Under the pieces are notes generated by a model. That model was not told the origin of the DNA and did no database searches. It saw only the letters and a program-made list of their open reading frames with translations. Shown here piece by piece: positions 24,143 to 37,045 of a DNA stretch of 64,000 bases. This DNA is from Rhabditophanes sp. KR3021 (lineage: Eukaryota; Nematoda; Chromadorea; Rhabditida; Alloionematidae), in the NCBI GenBank assembly GCA_963281155.1, contig CAUJLY010000003.1, positions 6,386,001 through 6,450,000 on the forward strand. Direction: 5' to 3'. Numbering within the stretch: the first letter of the stretch is position 1; each line of letters opens with the position of its first letter. The position numbers and the translations under genes are program-made.

Positions 24143-24368
24143 GGTATTCTTTATGATGCAGGAATTTTATTTTTATGATCTCATTTATGAATAAAGTGTA
24201 TTTGTTTCAAAATTTTATTTTAAACAACAGGTCTAATTAAAAGGCAAGATTATAAATTAATATTTTATTTTGTTGATATAAGTTGAAGAGCACAAATGTT
24301 CTGAAGAAGGTAAAGTTATTAATTAAAGTGTCGTCAAACTTACGACTTTTGTTTGATGAGCTTCCCGA

Positions 24369-26089
24369 TCATTTCTTAAACATCAATGGTTTCTCTTGAA
24401 AAAATTCCGGCGGAGCTTCTTCAATCTTCCTGTAAGCATCTTTCAAGTTTCCAACGACTTCATTAGCTCTAGCAGCATTGTCTTCACTTAAGATACCTTC
24501 CGTTGATAAGATACTTCGATGCAAAAAGTCCAAATAAAGATTACTTTTCTTAGGCTTTACATTCGAATGAGCTTTCTTATGCTTGCCATCCAAATGAGTA
24601 TCCCTGATTTTCGTCTTTCCCTCTAAACCAATATGCCCAAACTTTTGAACACAACCTTCCTTATCGAAGACATTCATCTTTCTTAGAGGGTCTTTGTGGT
24701 CGTAAGTAGCCATGATAGTTGCATTGGTAGCGATAGGGTAACCCATATGCATTAGGAATTGGAAGGTTTTGGTGTATTCGAGCTCATCGACAAACTTTGG
24801 CAAACTTCCACTGTTTTCAAGCGGATCCATTCTGTCCATGATATCACTTAGTCTATCCTGATCTTCAATTTTAATTTGTCGCCCACGCTTCGCCCAGCTT
24901 TCTAAAGAATTAGGTATTGGTGTTGGTTCTTGTTGAGATAGTGGGAGGTTGGCGAAGCCACCATTAAGGCATGTGATCTTAGCCATAGGTCGATTCAAAT
25001 CTTCAATGCAATCCCGTTTCCTTTTGGCTGAAGAAGTTGGAGTTTTTGTAGCAGCTAATATTTTAGCAATCGCTTGAGTATCTTTAAAGCAAGCACCCCT
25101 TTTTTCTATCATTTTTTGAAATTTCTTTTCCAAATGACCAACAATAACATTGATATTCGATTGAGCTGTTGCCCAGGCAATGGGTCCAGCAAGTTTCAAC
25201 TTAATCTTTTCTAATTCAAAGAGCATTTCAGAACAGCGACTAACAAAAACAGGTCTCAGCCAAATGTTGTGAGATTGGTCCTGTAGACATCCTTCCACAA
25301 GCATTAAATCCTTTGTCGTATCCTTATCCAAATTGATGACTGTCTTTTCAATGTGCCATAAGATACCGGCAATTGCTTTAATTTTTTCACACAACTTACC
25401 TATTGACTTATAAAAGTCGGCCATCCCATCATCTGATGCATCCAACATAGTATGACTTTTAACTTGTACGAGCAATTTGTGAAACTCTTCAAGATCTTTG
25501 ATATTTTCAGCAGAACAGGTTCGCGAATAGACGAACCGCTGGCTTTTGGCCTCCCATCCTGATTCAAGGAAAACTAATTTAGCCTTAGCACATACATGTC
25601 TAGCAATTAAAGGACACATTGAACCTTCACACCGTGTGACAAGTCCTGCGAAGAAAAAGACCATGTCCCCAAAATTGCTTTCAGCACCTGTCCGACTACT
25701 CATTTTCTTCAAAAGACAAACGGCATGGTCGATGATGGCGAAATATGCCAGAAAGCTCTGCAAGGGCAATGTTGCGAAGATCATCTCCAAGACATCAAAT
25801 ATGATAGTTTGATCTCCAATAGCTATCCGTTCAATGACACCGTTCAGCTGATTTAGTAGGTCCACGTATACATCAGCTTTTTCTTTCCCACCCATATTAA
25901 GAATAGCTTCGTTGAAGACGTTGAGAATCTGGATCTTCCGCAACTCGTTTTCATAAGCACTACAAGGTAAACATAATTAGATCGTCAATTATGGTTGTTT
26001 TATACTTACTTGAAGAACTTAGTTTCTCTGCGATCATCTAGTATTCGGATTATGTCATTCTTGACAAACTGCATTTTGTTTGAATCCAT
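24369..26089 (-). CDS. Unrecognised helical protein with a nuclear localisation-like signal
   Basis: Two exons on the minus strand (26089-26010 and 25959-24369) give 556 aa. Exon phases join cleanly at an AAT codon. I did not recognise the family. Residues about 1-310 are predominantly alpha-helical with many Leu, Ile and Phe, for example DVLEMIFATLPLQSFLAYF. Next comes a basic cluster KRKRDCIEDLNRP at about residues 338-350, a typical nuclear signal. The final third is charged with lysine-rich runs (KHKKAHSNVKPKKSN) and ends PPEFFQEKPLMFKK. The layout would suit a nuclear complex subunit, but this is inference from composition. It is densely coding and clearly a real gene. Confidence 0.8.
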
Positions 26090-26277
26090 CGTAGCGGGTT
26101 TTTGATTTTCGATTATTAAGATTTCAAGTAGTTTCGCCCCTCACAACACGTACAAAATTATTTAATAAAATAAATGCGTAATTTCGTTGGAGATGAGACA
26201 ACTTGTTTGATGATAATCCTTTCAGGAATAAATTTAAAAAACGTCTCATCTAGCATTAATTTAAATTTATATCGGAA

Positions 26278-28851
26278 TTACAAGATATGATAATATACAA
26301 AAAAGGTAGTAATTAATAACATTAATAAAGAAACTTGGTTGGAACCTGTTCCTTTCGTAGTTGTGTGTGGAGATAATGTGGTGGCAGGTGAGGATGATGG
26401 TCCTGTGGCTTTAGTAATAGTTGATGGTGTTGTATTTGGTGGTGGAGCTGGATGATCGACCCAATCAGCCAAGAACAAATTCATTTGGATGTTTGCTGGA
26501 TTAGTTTGATCTCCTCCGTTTCTCGAACTTCCCCATACCAATTTTTTTCCATTATAAGATTGCATTGGGAAGGAGTTGAAGTTATTTGGATCGTGGGTGA
26601 CTTGTTCAAGGCCAGTCCCATCATCATCTATTAACCACAAATCGAACCCGTCAAAACCACCTGTTGAAAAGGCATTTGTGGAGAAGATGACTCTTTTCCC
26701 GTCTTGGAGGTAATATGGAGCCCAATTGGCACCTCCTAAGTTTGTAATTTGTCTAAGGCCGGTGCCGTCAACGTTGACAACAAACAATTCCATTGCTACT
26801 GGTTCAACCATGCTAAATAAATACGATTAACTTGATCTGAATGTTGTGAACCTACTTGTAACTCAATAAGTCTTTATATTTCTTAACTTCCACAGCGGTC
26901 TTAGGGCGAGAAGCTCTAAAAATCAACTTCTTTCCATCTGGAGAAAAGAAGGATCCCCCATCATAACCCAAATCAAAAGTGATTTGTCTCAAATCGCTCC
27001 CATCCACATTCATCGTCCACAAGTCTAAATCTCCGGACCTCAAAGAAGTAAAGGCGATTTTGGAGCCATCTGGGGACAAGACTCCTTCCGCGTCGTATCC
27101 AGCCCAGTTAGTTAGTTGCTTCACAAATACACCATACTTGTTCACGATAAAAATGTCGAATTCCGAGTAGATGTCCCACCTGCAATAAATTAAATTAATA
27201 AATTTAGTAATGCGTAATTGAAGCAAACAAAAGTAATAACTCGATTAAGTAAACTTACGTGTAACTTCCATCACACAACTGCTTCAAGTTGGGATCACTC
27301 TTAAGTTCCGGATTGTCTGGACTGCACCTCTTAGTAGGACATGAAGCATCCTTAATACTAGCATCCAATGAAATAGAAGCAAACGTACCGGCATACAAAG
27401 TCGTTTGGTTGTCATTAAAGAAATAAGAACAAGTACACACACCAAGTCCAGTTGACATTTTCCTCAATATTTGATCTTTGGGCTCAATAGTAAGGTCTAT
27501 TTGATAAATTTGATCACACCCTGTCCCGTACATTCCAGAACCAGTTGATTGCATGGTCATGACGTTGTCGTCATAGGAAAAGTAACCTTCTGCATTCATA
27601 CCACCGAAAGTTAGTTGTTTGACATTGGCTAAATGAGTTTCGGCGGGGAAATGAGTTTTGTTGTTTACGAAAGGAGTAGGCTTCGCGTTATCGATGATCA
27701 TGATGTCTTCGGGTTTGTCGAAGAAATTAGTCACTACAGTTTTGGCTTGTCTCATTAGACCTTCGAATTGAGTTTGTTTGACGGTGATGGCGGCTTGGAA
27801 GATATCAAGGGAGGTTCCGGTGTCGGCGATGAAGAAGAGGATGTCGTTTATTTCGTCTATTGTTACGCCGCGGATGAAGTTCTTTGTGTTGACTGTTAAT
27901 GGCGTTAGTACGTTGGTTTTGGAGTCGAAATGAGATAAGGTTCCTTGGGAGACGAGAATAGCATTTCCGTCTGTTAAGGTGTTGAAATCAGTGTTTAAAA
28001 GTGCCTTATTTGTGACTTTGACAACTGTAAGAGCAACTACATCGAAATAATAAAGATATGTCTTAAAATTCGTGCTAAACAAATTGTGACTCATCAAAGT
28101 CATTGCCAAAGGATCGTTGTTTCCGAAAAAGTAGATTCTTTTACCGTCTTTTGAAAACTTAAAATTCCATGCTACTAATCCTAGTGATTTGTGTATGAAT
28201 GACTTGTAAGTTGTTGTATAATAAACATTAATGAAAGCAACACCTTTTTCAATTGACATAAAAGCCATCATTGTAGCTTGTCCATCAAAGGTAGCTTCAC
28301 CTGAAAAGTAGGTGTTGTTTGTTGGTTGTTGGACGATGTTTCCATAAACATTGGTAATAAAGATATCGAAGTCAGGGAAGGCTGAAATTAAATTTTGCTT
28401 TCCGTATTGAGTACAGATGGCTTTGGCATCTTGTTGGGTGTCGCAAATATGTGGAGGACAAGTATCGACAGTATTCCTATTCAAATAACTGTTGACGTCA
28501 GTCTGAATTTGCAAGGATAAAATGAAACTTGGTGTAATAACTTACCTTGTGCACATTTGACTTGAATGCAATTTGATATTTAGTATTAGGAATAAAAAAA
28601 GGGGTACCATTAAATCCAATGCCAGAAGACAATTTGCCAGGCAATAAAGTAGGATTCTTCAAATCTATTCTAAATATCTGGGGACAATTTAATTGATAAG
28701 GTCCACCCGCAGCAGCAAATGCCAGCAAACGAGAATCAGTAGACAGAGTCAGCGAATAATGGTACCCTCCATTAGTTAGATTGGTTATTGGTCCTAATTG
28801 ATACCCACCTAGTACTGAGCCTATTAAAGACCATAAAAGTAATACCTTCAT
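26278..28851 (-). CDS. Secreted TolB/PD40-type beta-propeller protein with GPI-anchor-like tail
   Basis: Four exons on the minus strand (28851-28546, 28502-27259, 27179-26856, 26812-26278), all in phase, give 802 aa. Residues 1-17 are a signal peptide (MKVLLLWSLIGSVLGG). PD40/TolB-like propeller blades recur: AEGVLSPDGSKIAFTSLRSG, DLDLWTMNVDGSDLRQIT, GGSFFSPDGKKLIF and ELFVVNVDGTGLRQITN. The N-terminal half has more diverged blades (GPITNLTNGG, FKFSKDGKRIYFFGNN), so the protein probably has two propellers. The tail is Thr/Ser/Pro rich and ends in a hydrophobic stretch (SLLMLLITTFFVYYHIL), as in GPI-anchored proteins. TolB-like propellers are common in bacteria; in animals such secreted versions are unusual outside nematodes. 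Ligand unknown. Confidence 0.85.
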
Positions 28852-31800
28852 TGTTTGTAATAAAATGGACAATAATTACTCTAATTAAATTTGGTAGAAT
28901 CCGCAAAATTATATAATAAATTTTTTAAGTTGCATCAGATGATAAAGAAGCAGGACATGACTTTAAGAAGATGCAATTATTACTACTGCTTTTTAATCTT
29001 TTATCAAAAAGTGATGATAAGAAGCAAATACCTTGGGAAGCCTAATTTTTTTCTGTTTATAAGACATAATTGAATATATAATGGGTACTTTTTTAATTAG
29101 ATTATTTATTACTAGTTGCTTTTAAGTGTGAATTTGTACAGAATTGGTGATAAGGTAGTAATATGATACAGTTTTAATAAGATGATTGTCTTTCCTAATA
29201 CTTTAAAGGTATTTTGAGCGTGAATTTAGTATGATTAGTGGAGTGAAAAGTTGATTGATGTAATTCCAATCTAAAATAAATTAAAAAGTCAAACGAATAT
29301 GACAAAGCGTACGATTGTTGGGATACAATTAAAAAACAATTTTCTTATAATAAAAAAGCACAATAAAATATCTTTTCAAGGGAGTCGTTATCTGAACCTT
29401 AATTAAATGAAAGATCATAACAAAAGCAATTATTTTTCTTGAAACCTACAGTAAAACATTAGTCAATGTGTGTGTATTGGAACTTGTATGTAGTATTAAA
29501 TATAACTATACAAAAGCACTAATATTTAACCATAATTGAGTTTACTATATCTAGTTCAATTCATTTAAATAATACTCACATGTATAAATATTTAGTGCGA
29601 TCTAAAATAATACAAATTAACTGCTAAAATAGCTATTTAAAGGAAATGTTCTAGAAGTTAGGATATATGTTTTCATTCATAAGTATTTTGTTTTATTAAA
29701 CCTTATAACAATTATCTTCAATCATGGTATTATTCTAAATAATACGAACTTGTGGAGATTATGCACTTGAAAATATCTTTAAATTTCAACAATTAAAAAG
29801 AAACAAAGATCATTTCCTATATTTTCTCTGTGTATCGGTTATTGTTTTATGAATTTTAGCTATTTCACATATTATCAACCTTAACTTGACTTTCTTTTGA
29901 CTGTATTTTCAATATGTAAAAGCTTCTCCAACCAACTATGTAAATAATTGTGTGTAATGATGATCTATCAAATAATCATAATAAATTCTGAATATTATTG
30001 ATTAAAGGAAAGTATCAGGTAGCATTGTTCAATAGATTAATTCAACGTGGTCGTGAACAATGTCGGAAATGATTAACCATGATCATTTTTGATCATATTT
30101 TTCTTGATCAGTTTGATCGTTGCTTAATCAGTTTGATCATTGTTTAATCACTTTGTTTGAAAAATGGTTCAAAAAGATAAACATTATGTTTGCCGAAGAG
30201 TTTATTTTCTGTATGGCTATATATGAACCACCTTAAAAGATTTCCATTACTTGTTATTCTTAGGCATAAAACTAAATTACTTTGGAATTCAGTCAAATAT
30301 TTATTGATTCTCATACAATTTGTAATTGAAGATATAACTTGTGCAATAATTTGGTCCAAGTTCGTGAATGAAGAATGATCAACAATCAAGTTACGTTGCA
30401 ACAGGAAGTATATTTTTTAATGTTTCGCTCAAATGATTGAGGATATTGAGAGTGGCAAGACATTATCTGGAAGATTCAACGACGTAAGTTGAATCTAAGA
30501 AGCAGAGTATATTTGTAATTTTAATTTTTGTTATTTGACTGAGATTATTCCCATTAATACATATGTGAGTTTGGAATTAGTACTGCACCGAAACTATGTA
30601 AAACAACGAATCTCCAATTATCAGTCAAATTATGTTTGTTGAAGTACACCAGTTCCAACACATTTACTAACTTTCTGCTACATCATTTAAAGTATTAATT
30701 GTTTGTATTAGATGCAAGTTATCTTCTCAACGTCTTTTAATATATAGGTTAATGAAATTTCCATATAAATATTAATAAATGATAAAATTCATTTTTAAAC
30801 ATGACTTAATAGAGTTTCATATTGAGCTATAATGAATAGTTAATGCAACAGCTTAAAATTGTATCAGAATGAGGGTATGCAGGGAGAAAATGCTTTTATA
30901 TAAAGATTGACAAATAATATTTGTGCCATCCATATGCCCTTGACTAGTTTTCTGTGCCAACACCGTGGCTTATTCGTACATACCTTTTATAAAAGAAAAA
31001 TGATAATGCTCCATAAATTGGCTTTCAACCAATTACGTATTGCATGTTTGCTTCTTTAATGTTTAACAAATCCTGTTAACTCAAAATTTCACCCGATCAT
31101 TATTTTTGTACCAAAATATGTTCTCAATTTTCTAAACTTATTAAGAATATTTAAAAAAGATTATGTCATAATTACGTTCTCTATTTAACTTTTGCTTGGA
31201 CCAATACTATTAGCTAAAAAAGCAATTTACTCAGTTATTATAGTAAAATATTTATGTTACTGGTGTCAGGAGTAGTATTTAAAACTTTATTCAACACTAT
31301 GAAATAAACTAAAGCATACAAATAATATGGATAAATAATTAGGCAATAACTTAACCTCAGTCCGTCGAGTTTGATAAAGGACGAGACTGAGGATAGTGGT
31401 TGTTTATATACAGTCATCATGAACTTTGTTATGTTAGTAGATGCCGTTGGGCTCGGTAACCATTTTGACACCTCTGGTAAATGGTTTACTTTATGATTAA
31501 AATTCCCAACTATTCGTTATTTTTCATTAAAAAGAATGAATAATTCCATGTACTTAATCAAATCTTGCGCCTCGATTTCCTTTTAAAATTATATTGTTTC
31601 AACGCTCAAACATTACTTATACCGTCAGATCTCGATTTCTTCTATGATGCATATTTACATACTCTTGATGGTGTCAGGATAATAATGAGATTTGATATGT
31701 GTACTAATAATAATGAGTCACATTATTTTTAGCTTAAATTATATTTACCTTTATTTTATTTAGTGCATATATTATTTTGCCATCCGCCATTGCATCTGAT

Positions 31801-33321
31801 TCGCTCTTTCAACCTATTAATTTGGCCTTATTCTGAACTTTTGTTTACGCAAATTCAGATACTCGTTATCAAAGAAAAAATACACTTTTTCCAATGGGTT
31901 TAAACAGCTTAAATGGGAGGAGAGAAGTATGATTCTCAAAAATAGTTTGAATACCTAATTTATTAGGGCTCAGTGTAATGGGCATGAACGGTATTATAAG
32001 TTGTTAAAAGTCTTGTTTTGACTAAATATGGTTTTAAAAAAATGTCTAAATAGAATTAACATATGCCTGTATCTTTTATGCAAATAATTATATATATTAC
32101 TTGGATATTCGTTTCGGATGAATTAGAGATGTATGTTGATTGTATCAAGTAGTTGGTTTTTGTTTGTACATTGATTCTGTTTTATATGAGTAGAATTAGT
32201 CATTGTTTACTATTGATAGTGATCATTAACTAACCACAAAACTCAGAGATCCCTAGTTTCCACACTCCCGAATAAAACTTTTTGTCGATACGCTTTCTTC
32301 ATAAACATAAAAAATGTATGCACAATGTTAAATGTAAAATAATTTAAACATACAGATTACACACATGTTATTTATGCTATTTATAAGGACATGGGGTAAC
32401 TAAGTGCACAAATAATAAATTATTTGAATACATTTATAAAGCCACAACTTTTTATTATTATTACTATCTTATTTAAACTTGTTATTAAACTTTCTTAATA
32501 AGCAAAATAAATAATTTTTCAATAGCTTATTTTAATCCGGAAGCAACTTTCAGAAAAATATACCACATAATTATACGGGGTAGTATTTAAGTATTATGTA
32601 TATCATTTATTTATAAAATTTGGCTACGCAATAAAGGTCTGTATAAACGATAAAGAGTGCACACCAAAATGTGTACATATTTACATTGACATACACTACT
32701 GATAAAGTGAAAAAAAAAGGTTGATCAAAATTAGTATTGACGGCGGTCGATTGCGATCATAGATTGATCGTCGCAGCTCAATCATGGGAATCTTGTTGAA
32801 AATTCACTTTTAAAGTTTCTTTCATTGTACCAAATGAATTGACTTAAGATGCATAGAAATGCCCTGTAAGAAATTAGTTGCAAGGATGCATTATAATAGA
32901 CTATATAAACATCAATAATACTTATCATACTCTTTTATATTAAACATCTACACGTACAAACAATATTTATTTATCTATCCTTAATAAGTTAAAGGTTAAC
33001 ACGATCAACAACTTTATTTTGTTTCTACCTACAATATATTCGCTAAATTTGTGCATATTTCTTTACTACTATACCAAACATATGTATAAAAATATATAAT
33101 ATATAATTACACATTTATACTTTTTATCATCATATGACATTATTTATAATATTTTTTTAACACACAGGCTTAAATCTTTAACTAGCGAAACCTTCTATGC
33201 TTTGAAGCAATAATAATTTTCCCGAAATGTCGACATTTAAATGTATTTATTTTCAATTTATTATTCCAATAAATTTATTTGTGTAAAACATATTTGTGAT
33301 ATCATTTTTTACAGTTTTCAT
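28852..33321. other. Gene desert of about 4.4 kb upstream of the nuclear receptor
   Basis: Very AT-rich, with no gene model. Short ORFs (30144-30401 minus, 31238-31471 minus) lack support. Notable small features are a cluster of TTGATCA-type motifs at 30079-30150 and a GC-richer palindromic element at 32748-32783. A TTTTACAG acceptor ends at 33314, just before the receptor start, and may be a trans-splice or leader-intron site. The region plausibly carries control sequences of the receptor and the propeller gene. Confidence 0.4.
32748..32783. other. GC-richer imperfect palindrome
   Basis: GATTG, then CGATCA, a 5-nt spacer, TGATCG and later CAATC form nested complementary arms inside an AT-rich desert. 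It could be a binding site for dimeric factors or a small hairpin. No known family was recognised. Confidence 0.25.
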
Positions 33322-35392
33322 ATGAGTGAAACCAAAAAGATAAAGGAAGAAAATCGGTCGCCTTCCGAATCGCAGCCTGAAGAATTATGTGTTGTTTGCA
33401 ATGATATTTCAACAGGTAATCTAAAAACAATGTCATTTGACACCAAATTTAAACTCTTCTTCATACTTAATATTTAAATGATTGACATTATCTCTGAAAT
33501 ATTTAATAATACCATTTTTTACAGGTTGGCATTACTCTGTGAGCTCGTGGTAAGTGATCGCCTTAGGGCAACGACGTCACAACTTATTAATTAATGTTTT
33601 TTAACTACATTTTAGTAATGGATGGTAAGTAAAATGTATTCCTTATCCTAATACAAGAAATCATTTCTTAGTAAGACATTTTTCCGCAGAACCATAATGA
33701 AAAAACAAACTTTTACATGTCAATATGACGGGAATTGTCTGATTGACAAGTCTGTACGATGTGCTTGCAGACATTGTCGTTTTAAAAAATGTTTAGACAG
33801 GTATGAAGAAGTTTATCAGTCTCTTTTCAATAAAAAATATTGTTTAGAGGAATGGACAGAAACTCTATCCAGCAAAATCGAGATCCAATCGGGTATACCA
33901 AAAGGACTAGACGTTACCCCAGAATAGAAGCCACTGACAAAAAAGTGTCGGCGAATGAATTTGCAGGGCCAGAATCCATCAAACAATTGACATCACCCTC
34001 ACTAATATATAATCAACCTCCCTCTGCAACACTTTCGCATAGTTCTTCCCACAATTCAATTTCCACAAAAGGTTCTCTAAATAACTCCACAAATAATTTA
34101 TCACATAATCCTTCCGACTGTAGGTGTTCTTCCTACCATCAATACGAACAAACGCTCGAAGTGCAAGCGGAAGACCATCTTTTTAATAATCTAGTAGAAT
34201 TAGAAACAAATATGGACAATTTAAGGTGCTCGCATATGGCTTGTAATAAAAATTTGTGTGAGTTAATAGCGTCCCCTTCGATGTTTACTAACAAAGAGTT
34301 TATGGAGAAGCAGACCAAGAATTTCCACTCATATACTAATTTGAGACCTGCTTTATCAGCAGACTTCCAGTACTGGCACGAAAGAGATTGGATTATTATG
34401 ATTGAATTCGCCAAAAGTATCCCAGCATATGCTAACCTTCCCTGTACCTGTCAATTAGCTTTATTGCGTCATTCAGCAATCACATTCCCAACCCTTCAAC
34501 AATGTTATTACTCACCAGCCAAAGAAACAGAAAAAATTATTTTTCCAAATGGAGCGTTCTTCAACAATAATTCCGTTTCCAAACAACGATCGCTCAGCAG
34601 GTTATCACCGTAAAAAGATGCAATTACTCGAACAATTACTTAAACCAATGCGCCAATTAAAAATTAATGCAAATGAATATGCAGCCATACGTGCAATCTT
34701 TTTCTTAAATCCCGATGTAGATGATATGAATGAAGCGAGTAGAAATAAAGTGTCGGAGGAAAGAAATCGGATTACGGGGGCTTTGTATAGGTAATTAAAT
34801 AAGTGATACTAATGTTTTTATTGGGGTTGTTTGATATTTTTATTGTGGTTTGTTTTTCAGATATCTGTTGCGAAATTACGATTTAATAGAGGGGCCCAAG
34901 AGGTATAGTTCGTTATTGCTGTTGGGTACAATCATAGCAACGATAGGTGTTGAAATGAGAGAAGCAGTGGTGGTGGCAGACTTTTTTGGACAAATTCAGT
35001 TTTCGGCATTTGCTAAGCAATTATTGTTTGGTAATAAAGACGGTGACTATTCACATGATCATGGAACAGAAATATGTCCCTTAAATTCGACCCGTTCAAC
35101 CTTCCTAAACTCATCCGGCATATCATCCTCCAACTCAATGAATTCATACCCATCACCTCCAACCATCATCAACCACCATTCTCCCCAAAACTTCAGGCAA
35201 CAACTTCCGATCCATCCAAATATCCATCCTCAAATCCCAACCTCAATGCCAATGCAACCCTACCACCAATTTCAAGCATCCAATCAAAACATTCAAATAC
35301 TAATTGGTAATCACAATCAACAAATGCGGCTAAATGAAGCAGCAAATATGTATGCTGATTTCATTAGTATGTCAAATGGTCAACATAATTAA
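33322..35392 (+). CDS. HNF4-type supplementary nuclear hormone receptor (NHR)
   Basis: Exons 33322-33415, 33525-33549, 33616-33624, 33672-33800, 33848-34574, 34618-34790 and 34861-35392 give 562 aa. The DNA-binding domain is complete: [18 protein letters not shown], then CNGCKTFFRRT carrying the P-box, [11 protein letters not shown], and the extension [16 protein letters not shown]. Exon 3 is a 9-nt microexon encoding part of the P-box. The hinge is long and Ser/Asn-rich, and the ligand-binding domain resembles HNF4-derived nematode NHRs ([30 protein letters not shown]). The C-terminal tail is Pro/Gln/His rich. The join 34574/34618 is uncertain: two open frames must be connected, and a 43-nt intron with a weak acceptor is the best fit by phase. 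A frameshift is the alternative. The start is the ATG after an acceptor ending at 33314. Confidence 0.85.
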
Positions 35393-35957
35393 CTTGTTTG
35401 TGCTTCCTACCTTGTAAATATCTAAAAATATAAATAACACAACAATTCGTTTAATTATTTATTTTAAACAAAAAATAAGTCATCTCAGTTGATTTTTAGT
35501 CACACAATTGACACATATTGATTCTATTATTTTCTTTTTTAAATATAGATTAAAATTTGTTTTTATCTTTCCTTTGAAGTGAAACATAAAAGATTCTATT
35601 TTTAAGTAATTATTTTGTCAATGAAAATGGCTACTAATTCACGTATATTTGATTGTTACTTGATAAAGACTAAAATTTAAATGTTGCATAAGCAATTGTT
35701 TAAACACCAAACCCAGAATAATTCGGGGTAATAAGGATGTGTATGATTAGATAAGGTTGGATGTACTTACATGTGTATATAATAATTTAAGATAGTTATG
35801 GGGTGTGTGTAGTTGTTAGGCGATGAGTGCATATTTTGACCATCTTGAGATTGTGTGCATTTTTGTGGTGGTAATTTAATTTAATCGAGTTCCGTTTATC
35901 GTATAATTGGTTTTATTAATAATTATATGTCATTATTTTTTGTAGTGATATCATATT
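35393..35957. other. Intergenic region
   Basis: AT-rich, containing the receptor 3' end and the methyltransferase promoter. No other feature was seen. Confidence 0.4.
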
Positions 35958-37045
35958 ATGGCAAGAAAGGCATCTTTTCCCGCTGAAGAGTATAGTTGTG
36001 CTCAGGAAGAATGGATTGGCAAGGATTATATTGTGACTCCGTCTTTATTAAAAGTTCTCAAAAATGGAGATAGGATTAAGGAAAAGAATATACTGGATGT
36101 TGGGTGTGGTAATGGCATGTTTCTTTTATATTTCCTTTTTTTAATTTATTTACAATTTACTTTCCTTTTCTAATTTACTTACAATTTACTTTCCTTTTCT
36201 AATTTACTTGCAATTTACTTTCCTTTTTTAATTTACTTACAATTTACTTTCCTTTTTAATTAGCTCCCATTTAACAAAACTCTTAATAATATGAATTCCA
36301 TGAATATTATTTGCATTTAATAAAATTGAATGAACATAATTAATTTGATCAATTTCCAGGCCATTACAGCTGGAGTCTCCTAAACTGGGGTGCAAAAACA
36401 GTCCACGGAATAGACAAATCATATGACATGATACAAATGGCCTCCAACAGTTACTCCCATCCATCACTTTCCTTCGAAGTCATATCATCCCAGTATATGA
36501 ATTTTTATCACACATTTGACGTAGCCATTGCAATATTTTTGTTTGAATTTTCTGAAAATATCCATGAATTAAGGTCTTCTTTCACTAATATTTACAATTC
36601 ATTGAAGGAAACAGGTGGTGAACTGATTTCCATGATTCCGAATGGAACAAAGGAATATGACCCGGTTGATGAGGAAGGAATCAAGTTCGGTGCATCATTC
36701 ACTTTTGATAAAACGAAGATAAGATATGATGGAGAGAGAATGATTTGTAATTATTTTGATAAAAAAGGTAAGTAAATAAGGTTCTTTGTTTAAGTTGGTA
36801 AACAGTAAATATTCCTGTTGGTAATTCGATGATAATTTATTGTTTAAGGAAATGTTGTGGCAAGTGCTCCGGTCACATTCTTTTTCTTAGAAACATATGA
36901 AAAAGAACTCAAAAGAGCTGGCTTTAAAAATGTCCAATTCATTGAGCCAATTGTTTCAAATTACGGCATCCAAAAGTATGGAGAGGACTTTTTCCAATCT
37001 TTCATGAATCCCCAAAAGTGCATGTTATTTGTGGCCACAACGTAA
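35958..37045 (+). CDS. Class I SAM-dependent methyltransferase
   Basis: Three exons (35958-36114, 36360-36767, 36849-37045) give 253 aa. Motif I is ILDVGCGNGHYSW (residues about 46-58), followed by the acidic post-I residue in VHGIDKSYDM that binds the SAM ribose and by FDVAIAIFLFEF for motif II. The fold is that of small-molecule methyltransferases; the acceptor substrate cannot be predicted. The motif I glycines are completed only if intron 1 begins at a GC donor (GCATGT at 36115). The nearby GT donor at 36109 keeps frame but deletes Asn-Gly from the motif. Intron 1 contains a 29-nt tandem repeat. The last exon ends MLFVATT. Confidence 0.88.
36142..36257. repeat. 29-nt tandem repeat in a methyltransferase intron
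   Basis: About four copies of a pyrimidine-rich unit containing TAATTTACTTACAATTTAC and then TTTCCTTTT, with few differences between copies. The repeat lies in intron 36115-36359. The units resemble polypyrimidine/acceptor sequence but lack AG at the right place. Confidence 0.85.

Noticed and set aside
25546..25812. Plus-strand ORF of 88 codons
   Set aside because: Antisense to the well-coding 556-aa minus-strand gene.
24369..26089. Possible THO complex subunit 1 (THOC1) identity for the 556-aa protein
   Set aside because: Only weak, scattered similarity in helical segments; no diagnostic block matched, so no name was given.
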